From NCBI RefSeq assembly GCF_025463795.1, contig NZ_JAODBE010000055.1, forward strand, positions 1-33,094: a stretch of DNA of 33,094 bases, read 5' to 3'. The translations under genes and the position numbers were made by a program. This document shows, piece after piece, positions 1 through 6,712 of this stretch. Origin of the DNA: Amnibacterium sp. Lineage in GTDB: Bacteria; Actinomycetota; Actinomycetes; Actinomycetales; Microbacteriaceae. The first letter of the stretch is position 1, and every line of letters begins with the position of its first letter. The notes below the pieces were generated by a model. The model did no database searches. It was not told the origin of the DNA and worked only from the letters and a program-made list of their open reading frames with translations.

Positions 1-60
1 AGGCCGCATCCGTCCTCCGCGAGCGACCGGATCCTCCGTCAGCCATGGCCGGCCGGGCCG

Positions 61-111
61 GGCGTAGGCCGATGTCCCCGGCGTAGGCCTCCGCCCGGCG
101 TGTCGGCCTAC
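61..111. repeat. Intergenic direct and inverted repeats at left edge
   Basis: The 155 bases before the first gene contain GGCGTAGGCC twice (61-70 and 80-89, 19 bp apart) and a 9-bp perfect inverted repeat, GTAGGCCGA at 64-72 against TCGGCCTAC at 103-111. The second direct copy can also pair with the 3' arm (83-89 with 105-111). The element lies 45 bp past the stop of the minus-strand DUF3072 gene, so it could be its terminator, or an operator for a gene left of the window. No T-tract follows either arm. Function unknown. Confidence 0.45.
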
Positions 112-155
112 ACGCGGGACGGACGCCTCCGCCGGGACCCGCGCCGTTCGGCGGG

Positions 156-380
156 CTACTGGCCTCGGCCCGTCTTCTCCTGCAACCGCTCGATGTGCTC
201 GGACGCCTCGGCCTTGGTGATGTCGGCCGGGATCTGCTCACCCGCCTCACGCGCCAGGGTGTCGAGGTAGCTCTTCTGCGCGCCGGTGGCCGGCTCGTCC
301 CCCGTCACCCACTCGCTCGGGTCCTTCTCGGTGCTCGATCCCTGCGGGCCGCCGAGCATCTCCGTCTCGTTCTCGCTCAT
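156..380 (-). CDS. DUF3072 family small protein
   Basis: A 74-residue, hydrophilic, probably cytosolic protein. The core motif TGAQKSYLDTLAREAGE at about residues 32-48, followed by an acidic/basic helix with KAEASEHIERL, matches my recollection of DUF3072, a short actinobacterial/proteobacterial family of unknown function. The N-terminal 30 residues are low-complexity and acidic. The ATG start is supported by a -10-like TACTCT ending 7 nt upstream with no Shine-Dalgarno sequence, the pattern of a leaderless mRNA. The gene stands alone, with its stop facing the left edge. No catalytic residues are evident. Confidence 0.85.
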   Translation of the reverse strand: MSENETEMLGGPQGSSTEKDPSEWVTGDEPATGAQKSYLDTLAREAGEQIPADITKAEASEHIERLQEKTGRGQ

Positions 381-387
381 ACGTTCG

Positions 388-393
388 AGAGTA
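388..393 (-). promoter_or_regulatory. -10 hexamer for leaderless DUF3072 mRNA
   Basis: On the minus strand TACTCT is followed by exactly 7 nt and then the ATG. This fits TANNNT with transcription starting at the A of the start codon. I see no TTGACA-like -35. Confidence 0.5.
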
Positions 394-422
394 CGGACGC
401 CGGATGAACGCGCGCCGAGCGA

Positions 423-1094
423 TCAGCCGCGGTACAGCGGACTCGCATCGAGCTCCGAGAGCAGCTGCGCGACATCGTCGTAGACGGCGACGGCCCCCGC
501 GTCCTCGAGCTCGCCCGGCCCGATGCCGCCCGTGCGCACGCCGATCGAGGCGACGCCGGCCTTCTTCGCGGCCTGCATGTCCCAGGCCGCGTCCCCCACC
601 ATGAGCGCCTGATCCGGCCCGACCCCGGCCTTCTTCAGCGCCATCTGCACCACATCCGGCGCGGGCTTGGCCGTCGAGACGTCCTCGGAGGTCGTGTACT
701 CCGCGATCGCGTCGTCGACCTGCAGCACCTTCTGCAGCACCTCGAACTCCTCCTGCGGCGCGGAGGTCGCGAGCACCACCTTCATGCCGCGCCCGGCGAG
801 CTCCCGCAGGAGCTCCTGCGCCCGGTCGAAGGAGCGCAGCCGCTCGGCGTCCCGCCGGTAGTGCGTCGAGTGCCGCTCCTTCGCCTCGTCGCCGAGCCGC
901 TCGAGGTCGTCGCCGAGCAGGATCTCCATGAGCTTCGCCGAGTCCATGCCGATGGCCCGATGGATCCGCCAGGCCGGCACCGGATGTCCCACCTCCTCGA
1001 GCGCGCGAGCCCACGCGTCGACGTGCAGGTAGTTGGAGTCGACGAGGGTGCCGTCGATGTCGAAGAGGACGGCGGCGTAGCGGGGATCGGGCAT
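423..1094 (-). CDS. HAD superfamily phosphatase/hydrolase
   Basis: A 223-residue haloacid-dehalogenase-fold hydrolase. Motif I is DIDGT with nucleophile D12 and acid/base D14. Motif II is T110/S111 in VLATS. Motif III is K143 in TAKPAPD. Motif IV is GDAAWD with metal ligands D168 and D172. An alpha-helical cap lies between residues 20 and 90, as in the phosphoglycolate phosphatase / beta-phosphoglucomutase (subfamily IA) group. The substrate is probably a small phosphorylated metabolite but cannot be told from sequence. The start chosen is the ATG just before the first HAD strand. The gene is divergent from the phosphoesterase, with 52 bp between the starts. Confidence 0.9.
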   Translation of the reverse strand: MPDPRYAAVLFDIDGTLVDSNYLHVDAWARALEEVGHPVPAWRIHRAIGMDSAKLMEILLGDDLERLGDEAKERHSTHYRRDAERLRSFDRAQELLRELAGRGMKVVLATSAPQEEFEVLQKVLQVDDAIAEYTTSEDVSTAKPAPDVVQMALKKAGVGPDQALMVGDAAWDMQAAKKAGVASIGVRTGGIGPGELEDAGAVAVYDDVAQLLSELDASPLYRG

Positions 1095-1146
1095 GCGCGC
1101 ATCGAAGCAGAGGCGCCTGCACGGGACCCCGGACGAGGATGGGGAG

Positions 1147-1647
1147 ATGCCCGTCCGCCTGCTCGTCGTCGCCGACACGCACCTGCCGATGCGGGCGAAG
1201 GCGTTGCCGCCGGAGGTGCTCGCCGAGCTCGAGGCCTGCGACGGGGTCGTGCACGCGGGCGACTGGGTGGACGAGGCGACGCTCGACCTGCTCGAGGCGC
1301 GCGCGCCGTTCCTGCTCGGCTGCGCCGGCAACAACGACGGCCCGGGGCTGCATCGACGGCTCCCCGAGGTCGCCCGGCGCGAGATCGAGGGCGTCCGCCT
1401 CGCGGTGGTGCACGAGACGGGGGCCGCGACCGGGAGGGAGCTGCGGATGGACGCCCGCTTCCCGGACCTCGACCTACTCGTCTTCGGCCACAGCCACATC
1501 CCGTGGGATTCGACGACGCCGGACGGCCTCCGGCTGCTCAACCCCGGCTCCCCCACCGACCGGCGCCGGCAGCCGCGCCGCACCTACGGGGTGCTCGAGC
1601 TCGACGCCGGCCGCGTCGACTGGACGCTCCACCGCCTCCCGGCCTGA
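1147..1647 (+). CDS. YfcE/MJ0936-type metallophosphoesterase
   Basis: A 166-residue calcineurin-like phosphoesterase. The metal-binding blocks are in order: D10-x-H12 (VADTH), GD at 38-39, GNND at 61-64, H89 in VVHET, and GHSH at 114-117 followed by NPGS. This is the single-domain YfcE/MJ0936 layout, known as broad phosphodiesterases needing Mn2+ or Ni2+. The ATG at 1147 sits right before the first strand and has GAGGA and GGGGAG upstream, so an upstream in-frame extension was rejected. It is cytosolic; the physiological substrate is unknown. It is convergent with the DUF3097 gene. Confidence 0.88.
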   Translation: MPVRLLVVADTHLPMRAKALPPEVLAELEACDGVVHAGDWVDEATLDLLEARAPFLLGCAGNNDGPGLHRRLPEVARREIEGVRLAVVHETGAATGRELRMDARFPDLDLLVFGHSHIPWDSTTPDGLRLLNPGSPTDRRRQPRRTYGVLELDAGRVDWTLHRLPA

Positions 1648-1692
1648 TCCGGGGATCCACGATCGCGCGGATCCGGAGAAACCGCGCGACGC

Positions 1693-1706
1693 GCCGCCTC
1701 GGCGGC
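1693..1706. terminator. Possible bidirectional terminator hairpin
   Basis: Between two convergent genes a tight GC hairpin can form: GCCGCC, TC loop, GGCGGC. A second, looser GGATCC/GGATCC pairing lies just to its left, around 1655-1676. There is no U-tract, so any termination would be of the U-less actinobacterial kind. Confidence 0.25.
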
Positions 1707-1754
1707 CCCGGGCTCGGCGTGTCGCCCGAGAACTCCGGAACGGCGCGATCCGGG

Positions 1755-2591
1755 TCAGGCGGTGACGAAGTCGATCAGCTGCTCCACCTTCGCGAGCAGC
1801 GCCGGCTCGAGGTGCCCGTAGTGGTCGACGCGGCCGAGGATCCGCTTCCACGCGGCGGCGATGTCGGCCTGGTCCTCGTGCGGCCACTTCAGCGCCTGGC
1901 AGATGCCATGCTTCCACTCGATCCCGCGCGGGATGACCGGCCACGCCTTCAGGCCCAGCCGTTCGGGCTTCACGGCCTGCCAGATGTCGATGTAGGGGTG
2001 CCCGACGATCAGCACCGTGTCGCCCCACGGCTTCGCGACCGCCTCGGCGATCCGGCTCTCCTTGCTCCGCGCGACGAGGTGGTCGACGAGCACGCCGACC
2101 CGGCGCTCCGGGTCCGGTTTGAACGCCTTCAGCACCGCGTCGAGATGGTCGACGCCCTCGAGGTACTCGACGGCGACGCCCTCGATCCGCAGGTCGTGGC
2201 CCCACACCTTCTCGATGAGGTCCGCGTCGTGGCGGCCCTCGACGAAGATGCGGCTGCCGCGGGCGACGCGCGCCTTCGCATCCGTCACCGCGTACGAGCC
2301 GGATGCGCTGCGCAGCGGCCGGGACGAGGCCGGCTGCACCTTGGGCACGCGCAACGCGACGGCCTCCCCGTCGATCAGGAAGCCGGGCCCGATCGGGAAG
2401 ACGCGCACCTTGCCGCGGCGGTCCTCGAGCTTCACCATGCGGGCCTCGACGCCCACGACCGCGCCGACGAAGCCGCTCGCGACCTCCTCCACGACGAGGT
2501 CGCGCACCGCCTCGACGACCTTGGGCGGCGGCGCCTTCTTCTTCCACCCGCCGTCGGAGAGCACGTCCGTGCCGTATCGATCCCAGCTCAC
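1755..2591 (-). CDS. DUF3097 family protein with TOPRIM-like core
   Basis: A 278-residue protein recognised as the actinobacterial DUF3097 family from its start (SWDRYGTDVL) and conserved C-terminal half (GHPYIDIWQAVKP, PRGIEWKHGICQ). Residues 36-75 look like a small beta-barrel (GAVVGVEARMVKLEDRRGKVRVF). Residues 113-172 resemble a TOPRIM fold: FVEGRHDADLIEKVWG with E118 and D122, then GVLVDHL with D170 about 50 residues later. The function is not established, so any nucleic-acid role is inference. The start is GTG at 2591, with TACCGT exactly 7 nt upstream and no Shine-Dalgarno sequence. It is a single-gene unit convergent with the phosphoesterase. Confidence 0.88.
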   Translation of the reverse strand: MSWDRYGTDVLSDGGWKKKAPPPKVVEAVRDLVVEEVASGFVGAVVGVEARMVKLEDRRGKVRVFPIGPGFLIDGEAVALRVPKVQPASSRPLRSASGSYAVTDAKARVARGSRIFVEGRHDADLIEKVWGHDLRIEGVAVEYLEGVDHLDAVLKAFKPDPERRVGVLVDHLVARSKESRIAEAVAKPWGDTVLIVGHPYIDIWQAVKPERLGLKAWPVIPRGIEWKHGICQALKWPHEDQADIAAAWKRILGRVDHYGHLEPALLAKVEQLIDFVTA

Positions 2592-2598
2592 CCGGTCG

Positions 2599-2604
2599 AC
2601 GGTA
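2599..2604 (-). promoter_or_regulatory. -10 hexamer for leaderless DUF3097 mRNA
   Basis: Minus-strand TACCGT, 7 nt, then GTG. It matches TANNNT at the spacing of a leaderless start, and no ribosome-binding site is present. Confidence 0.5.
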
Positions 2605-2680
2605 TGCGGCGCATCGCGGAGCGCCGGGATCCTCCGCCGCGCGTCCCCGGACCGCCCGGTAACCGCTCACCGGGCCCCGC

Positions 2681-2686
2681 TAGCGT
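2681..2686 (+). promoter_or_regulatory. -10 hexamer before the SDR/DUF72 pair
   Basis: TAGCGT lies 18 nt before the ATG at 2705. A start site near 2693 would leave a very short leader consisting mainly of the GGGGAGG ribosome-binding site. A CGGTAAC heptamer sits upstream at 2657-2663. Confidence 0.4.
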
Positions 2687-2704
2687 CGGGTGGGGAGGCG
2701 CACG

Positions 2705-3514
2705 ATGATCCGGATCCTCATCACCGGTGCCGCCGGCCGCATGGGCACGGCGCTCACGCCGCTGCTGCGCGACCACGGGTTCGCGCTCCGGCTGCTCGAC
2801 CTGGCGCAGCCGCAGGCGGCCGCTTCGGACGACGAGGTCGTGCTCGGATCCGTCACCGACGAGGCCGTGATGCGGCAGGCGGCCGACGGTGTCGACCTGC
2901 TGCTGCACCTCGCGAGCTTCCCGAACGACCGCGAGTGGCGGCGGATGATCGACACCAACCTCGAGTCGGTGCACGTCGCGCTCGAGGCCGCGCACGCGGC
3001 TGCCGTGCCCGTGACGCTCCTGGCGAGCTCCGGGCATGCCGTCGGCTACACCCCCGCGGACGGCGTCGGGGACCGCGTGCCGTACCCGCGGCCCGACAGC
3101 CTGTACGGGTTCGCGAAGGCGGCGGGCGAGGCGCTCGCGAGCCTGTACGCGGACCACTACGGGATGCGGATCGTCTCCGCGCGCATCCTCACCTTCGACG
3201 AGCGGCCGCGCACGCCGCGGGCGCTCTCGACCTGGGTCTCCCCCGCCGATCTCGCCCGCCTCGTCGTCGCGTCACTCGACGCACCGGCCGGCCACTCGAT
3301 CGTGTGGGGCGTCTCGGCGAACACGCGGCGGCCGGTGTCGCTCGACGCCGGCCTCGAACTCGGCTACCGGCCGCAGGACGATGCCGAGCGGTACGCCGAC
3401 GAGGTCGCGCGGGACCTCGGCCTGCCGAGTGGCTCGGCGATCCCGCCCCTGGGCGCGGAGCCCCTCGGCGGGGAGGTCGCCGACCCGGCCCGGCCCCTCG
3501 GCGAGCCCTGGTGA
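2705..3514 (+). CDS. SDR-type NAD(P)-dependent oxidoreductase, uronate-dehydrogenase-like
   Basis: A 269-residue extended short-chain dehydrogenase. The Rossmann motif GAAGRMG is at about residues 8-14. The catalytic Ser is in LASSGHAVGY (S108/S109), and YGFAK at 134-138 gives Y134 and K138. The order SSGHAVGY, then DSLYGFAKAAGEALASLY, is close to bacterial uronate dehydrogenases, which oxidise galacturonate or glucuronate to the lactone. The substrate is inferred, not proven. The ATG at 2705 has GGGGAGG at 2692-2698. The stop overlaps the GTG of the DUF72 gene (GTGA), so the two are translationally coupled. Confidence 0.85.
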   Translation: MIRILITGAAGRMGTALTPLLRDHGFALRLLDLAQPQAAASDDEVVLGSVTDEAVMRQAADGVDLLLHLASFPNDREWRRMIDTNLESVHVALEAAHAAAVPVTLLASSGHAVGYTPADGVGDRVPYPRPDSLYGFAKAAGEALASLYADHYGMRIVSARILTFDERPRTPRALSTWVSPADLARLVVASLDAPAGHSIVWGVSANTRRPVSLDAGLELGYRPQDDAERYADEVARDLGLPSGSAIPPLGAEPLGGEVADPARPLGEPW

Positions 3515-4236
3515 CGCACCACGTCGGCACGTCCGGCTGGAGCTACGACCACTGGAGCGGCGTGCTCTACGAGCCCCAGCTGCCGCCACGGCAGCGGCTC
3601 GACGTCTACACGGCGCACTTCCCGACCGTCGAGCTGAACGCGAGCTTCTACCGCTGGCCGCCCCCGGCCACGTTCGCGAGCTGGCGGCGGCGACTGCCGA
3701 AGGGCTTCCAGCTCTCGGTGAAGGCGCCGCGGGGCCTCACCCATGCGAAGCGCCTGCTCGAGCCGGAGCAGTGGATCGAACGGATCGCCGCCGGTTGGCA
3801 CGAGCTCGGACCGGTGCGGGCGGTGCTGCTCGTGCAGCTGCATCCGAAGCACGTGCGCGACGACGCGCGGCTCGACTACTTCCTCGGCCACCTGCCCGAC
3901 TGGATCAGCACCGCCGTGGAGTTCCGGCACCCGTCCTGGCACACCGAGGAGGTGTTCGCGATCCTCGAGCGGCACGGCGCGGCCTACTGCGTGATGAGCG
4001 GCGCGAAGCTGCCGTGCATCCTCCGCGCGACGGCACCGCGCGTCTACGTGCGGTTCCACGGCCCGAGCGCGGAGTCCCTGTACGCCGGCTCCTACTCGGA
4101 GGACGACCTGCGGTGGTGGGCGGACCGGATCCGCGAGTGGGAGCAGGCCGGCCACGAGGTGTTCGCCTACTTCAACAACGACGGGGAGGGGCATGCGGTC
4201 CGCAACGCGTGGCGGTTGACCGACCTGCTCCGTTGA
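3511..4236 (+). CDS. DUF72 domain protein (YecE-like)
   Basis: A 241-residue protein beginning GTSGWSYDHW, the hallmark of DUF72. Further conserved blocks are ELNASFYRWP, FQLSVKAPRGLTH, AVEFRHPSW and a C-terminal EVFAYFNNDGEGHAVRNA. The family adopts a TIM-barrel fold and its biochemical function is unknown. GTG at 3511 overlaps the preceding stop by 4 bp and directly precedes the conserved strand, so the start is fairly secure. Coupling to the SDR suggests the two are made in fixed ratio, but no shared pathway can be named. Confidence 0.9.
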   Translation: MTHHVGTSGWSYDHWSGVLYEPQLPPRQRLDVYTAHFPTVELNASFYRWPPPATFASWRRRLPKGFQLSVKAPRGLTHAKRLLEPEQWIERIAAGWHELGPVRAVLLVQLHPKHVRDDARLDYFLGHLPDWISTAVEFRHPSWHTEEVFAILERHGAAYCVMSGAKLPCILRATAPRVYVRFHGPSAESLYAGSYSEDDLRWWADRIREWEQAGHEVFAYFNNDGEGHAVRNAWRLTDLLR

Positions 4237-4301
4237 GCGTGTCGGACCGGCGCGGCAGGATGCGCAGCGAGGTGCGACGAAGCGCCGGGAGGGACCGTGT
4301 G

Positions 4302-4673
4302 ATGCGCGCACGCATCGAGGTGGTGACGGTGCCGGTGTCGGATCCGGACGTGGCGAAGGAGTTCTACGTCGACCGGCTCGGCTTCACGCTCGACCACGAC
4401 CAGACGGTCTCCGAGGAGATCCGGTTCCTGCAGGTCACGCCACCGGGGTCGGCGTGCTCGATCGCCTTCGGGCGTGGGCTGTCCACCATGCAGCCGGGCT
4501 CGCTCAGCGCGGTGATGATGGTCGTCGACGACGCGGACGCGGCGCGCGCGGAGCTCCTCGAGGCCCGTGTGCAGGTCTCGGAGGTCGACGAGCAGGCGTG
4601 GGGCCGGTTCGTGACGTTCGACGACCCGGACGGCAACCACTGGACGCTGCAGCAGCTGCCGGCCCGGCGCTGA
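4302..4673 (+). CDS. VOC/glyoxalase-family protein
   Basis: A 123-residue single-module vicinal-oxygen-chelate protein with two beta-alpha-beta-beta-beta repeats. It opens with VTVPVSDPDVAKEFYVDRLGF and ends with FVTFDDPDGNHWTLQQLP, both typical of glyoxalase/bleomycin-resistance-like proteins. The usual first-repeat His is replaced by Val in VVTVPVSD, so metal ligation may differ. ATG at 4302 is preceded by GGGAGGG (8 nt); GTG at 4299 is an alternative. It ends 4 bp from the stop of the convergent deaminase gene. The substrate is unknown. Confidence 0.85.
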   Translation: MRARIEVVTVPVSDPDVAKEFYVDRLGFTLDHDQTVSEEIRFLQVTPPGSACSIAFGRGLSTMQPGSLSAVMMVVDDADAARAELLEARVQVSEVDEQAWGRFVTFDDPDGNHWTLQQLPARR

Positions 4674-4677
4674 CCGC

Positions 4678-5142
4678 TCAGTCCTCGCCGATGTCCTCGT
4701 TCCAGACCTCGGGGTTGACCCGGATGTAGTCCGCCATCATGGCGATCAGGTCCGGGTCGTTCAGCACGACCACATCGGTGCCGTGCTCCGCGAGCCACTC
4801 CTGGCCGCCGTGGAAGTTCACGTCCTCACCGACGACGACGCGGCCGATGCCGAACTGGCGGACGAGTCCCGAGCAGTACCAGCACGGCGACAGGGTGGTC
4901 GCCATCGTCGTCCGGCGGTAGGAGCGCTGCCGGCCGGCGTTGCGGAAGGCGTCGGTCTCACCGTGCACGGACGCGTCGCCCTGCTGCACGCGGCGGTTGT
5001 GGCCCGCACCGAGCAGCCGTCCCTCGTGGTCGAACAGCGCCGCGCCGATCGGGATGCCGCCCTCACGAGCGCCGATCCGGGCCTGCTCGGCCGCGACGGC
5101 CAGCTTCTCGTCGTCCGTGAGGTAGCGCCGCTCGTCCGTCAC
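4678..5142 (-). CDS. Cytosine deaminase, yeast Fcy1 type
   Basis: A 154-residue CDA-fold deaminase. Zinc ligands and acid/base are H60 and E62 (VHGETDA) with C87 and C90 (TLSPCWYC). The pattern GGIPIGAALFD, GHNRRVQQG, VVGEDVNF and the C-terminal VNPEVWNEDIGED align well from memory with Saccharomyces Fcy1, including the lid residues (F110, W147, D150). This favours free-base cytosine deamination to uracil over a tRNA or guanine deaminase role. GTG at 5142 overlaps the permease stop (GTGA), and GGCGGAG lies 5 nt upstream. With the permease it forms a codBA-like pair in which the deaminase is of the eukaryote-like fold, not the CodA amidohydrolase. Confidence 0.87.
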   Translation of the reverse strand: MTDERRYLTDDEKLAVAAEQARIGAREGGIPIGAALFDHEGRLLGAGHNRRVQQGDASVHGETDAFRNAGRQRSYRRTTMATTLSPCWYCSGLVRQFGIGRVVVGEDVNFHGGQEWLAEHGTDVVVLNDPDLIAMMADYIRVNPEVWNEDIGED

Positions 5143-6620
5143 GCCGTCTCCGCCGCATCGGTGTGCGCGGGCACCTCGAAGCCGTCCTTCGGCAGCGCAC
5201 CGCCGAGCCGCGGCTTGAAGACCGGGAAGAGGGCGACGTAGATGACCGCGGCGAGCACGAAGCCGACGAGCGGCGTGAGGTCGCCGAGCCCGTAGTCGGC
5301 CACGAAGCCGTGGCTGATCGTCTCGGTGGGCCCGACGAGCAGTCCGGTGTACAGGGTCTGATTCGAGAACAGCCAGATCGAGACCACGATGCCGACGATC
5401 AGCGCGATGAAGCCGGGCCAGTTCGCGTAGCGGGCGTCGTCGGCGAGGAACGCCGCGATGCGGGTCCCGCGGCGCATGTAGCGGTCCGCGAGCACCACGC
5501 CGAGCCAGGGGGCGATCCAGTAGGCGATGACGAGCAGGAAGTTCTCGTACGTGCCCTTCGGGTCGGCGCTGGCCGCGAGCGCGATGAAGAAGCCGACCAC
5601 GCCGAACCCGACCGCGACGATCGCGCGGCGCAGCGTGAACGGGATGCGGACGCCGGCGGCGAGGAAGCTCATCGCCCCCGAGTAGATGTTCAGCGCGTTG
5701 GCCGCGATGGCGCCGACGCAGATCGCGAGCAGGGTCAGCTTCCCGATGATCAGCGGCATGACCGCTGTCGAGGCGAAGAGGTCGGTGGGTGTGCCGGCGC
5801 CGAAGTCCACGACGGTGGCCGCCGCGGCGCCCGCCGCCATCAGCACCGTGCAGGAGACGAAGTCGCCGAGGAACGCCGCGACACCCGTCTTCACCGGCGA
5901 CGTGCGAGCCGGCAGGTAACGGGCGTAGTCCGTCGCGTACGGGTTCCAGCCGGCGGCGTAGCCGAACGCGGCGGCGACCGCGACCGTGAAGCCCCCGAAG
6001 CCGGCGGTCATCCCGCCGGGTCCCCCGTGCGCGCCACCGGCGAGGTGGCCCGACGCGATGGCGAAGACCGTCGCGAGCAGGAAGATCACGCCCAGCACGA
6101 TCGACGCGTACCGCTCGAACCCCTGCACGAGGTCGTGGCCGATGAACGCGACCGCCACCTGCACGATCACGATGATCAGCAGGCTGAGCCAGATCGGGAT
6201 GGAGGTGAGGCTGGTGAGCGCGAACGCGCCGCTCACGGAGTTGGTCGCGAACCAGCCGAGCCCCGCCATCACGGTGTTCAGCGCGGCCGGCAGGATGTTG
6301 CCGCGGGTGCCGAACGCGGTGCGGCCGAGCACCATCTGCGCCACGCCGTCGCGGGGTCCCCAGCTCGACAGGATGCCCTGCGTGACGCTCCCGAGGAGGT
6401 TGCCGAGCACGAGGGCGCCCATGGCCGGCCAGAACCCGAGGCCGAAGAACGCGACGGCGATGATCCCCACGTAGACCGTGGCGAACTCGAGGTTCGGGGC
6501 GGTCCAGGTGGCCAGGAGCTGCCACGGCGAGCCGTGGCGGCGGTCGAGCGGGATCGCCTCGATCCCTCCGGCCTCGACGATGGACCTCTTCTCGGCGGGC
6601 GGTGAGCTCAGCGTCGTCAC
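5139..6620 (-). CDS. NCS1 cytosine/purine permease
   Basis: A 493-residue integral membrane protein with about 12 hydrophobic segments. It begins with the NCS1 motif GIEAIPLDRRHGSPWQLLATWTAPN and contains GYAAGWNPYATDYARYLP, the cytosine/purine permease signature around residues 225-245. The likely role is proton- or sodium-driven uptake of cytosine, given the coupled deaminase downstream; other purines or allantoin cannot be excluded. The start is GTG at 6620, with TAGGCT exactly 6 nt upstream and no Shine-Dalgarno sequence. The stop shares GTGA with the deaminase start. Confidence 0.9.
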   Translation of the reverse strand: MTTLSSPPAEKRSIVEAGGIEAIPLDRRHGSPWQLLATWTAPNLEFATVYVGIIAVAFFGLGFWPAMGALVLGNLLGSVTQGILSSWGPRDGVAQMVLGRTAFGTRGNILPAALNTVMAGLGWFATNSVSGAFALTSLTSIPIWLSLLIIVIVQVAVAFIGHDLVQGFERYASIVLGVIFLLATVFAIASGHLAGGAHGGPGGMTAGFGGFTVAVAAAFGYAAGWNPYATDYARYLPARTSPVKTGVAAFLGDFVSCTVLMAAGAAAATVVDFGAGTPTDLFASTAVMPLIIGKLTLLAICVGAIAANALNIYSGAMSFLAAGVRIPFTLRRAIVAVGFGVVGFFIALAASADPKGTYENFLLVIAYWIAPWLGVVLADRYMRRGTRIAAFLADDARYANWPGFIALIVGIVVSIWLFSNQTLYTGLLVGPTETISHGFVADYGLGDLTPLVGFVLAAVIYVALFPVFKPRLGGALPKDGFEVPAHTDAAETA

Positions 6621-6626
6621 GGGGGA

Positions 6627-6632
6627 AGCCTA
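6627..6632 (-). promoter_or_regulatory. -10 hexamer for leaderless permease-deaminase mRNA
   Basis: Minus-strand TAGGCT followed by TCCCCC and the GTG start. TANNNT with a 6-nt spacer implies transcription from the start codon. A CGGTAAC heptamer is further upstream (6681-6687, plus-strand reading). Confidence 0.5.
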
Positions 6633-6712
6633 GAAGGACGGAACGACGTCGGGCCCCGTCGTGATCGAACCGCGAGGGGCCGGTAACAGGACCGAAACGT
6701 CCGCCCGCGCGA

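Noticed and set aside
861-2708. A 615-codon plus-strand frame
   Set aside because: It overlaps the HAD, phosphoesterase and DUF3097 genes, all with clear motifs. Its composition is Arg/Pro/Ala-rich and not protein-like.
5163-6605. A 480-codon plus-strand frame opposite the permease
   Set aside because: The opposite strand encodes a clear 12-TM NCS1 permease. This frame is a string of charged residues with no domain.
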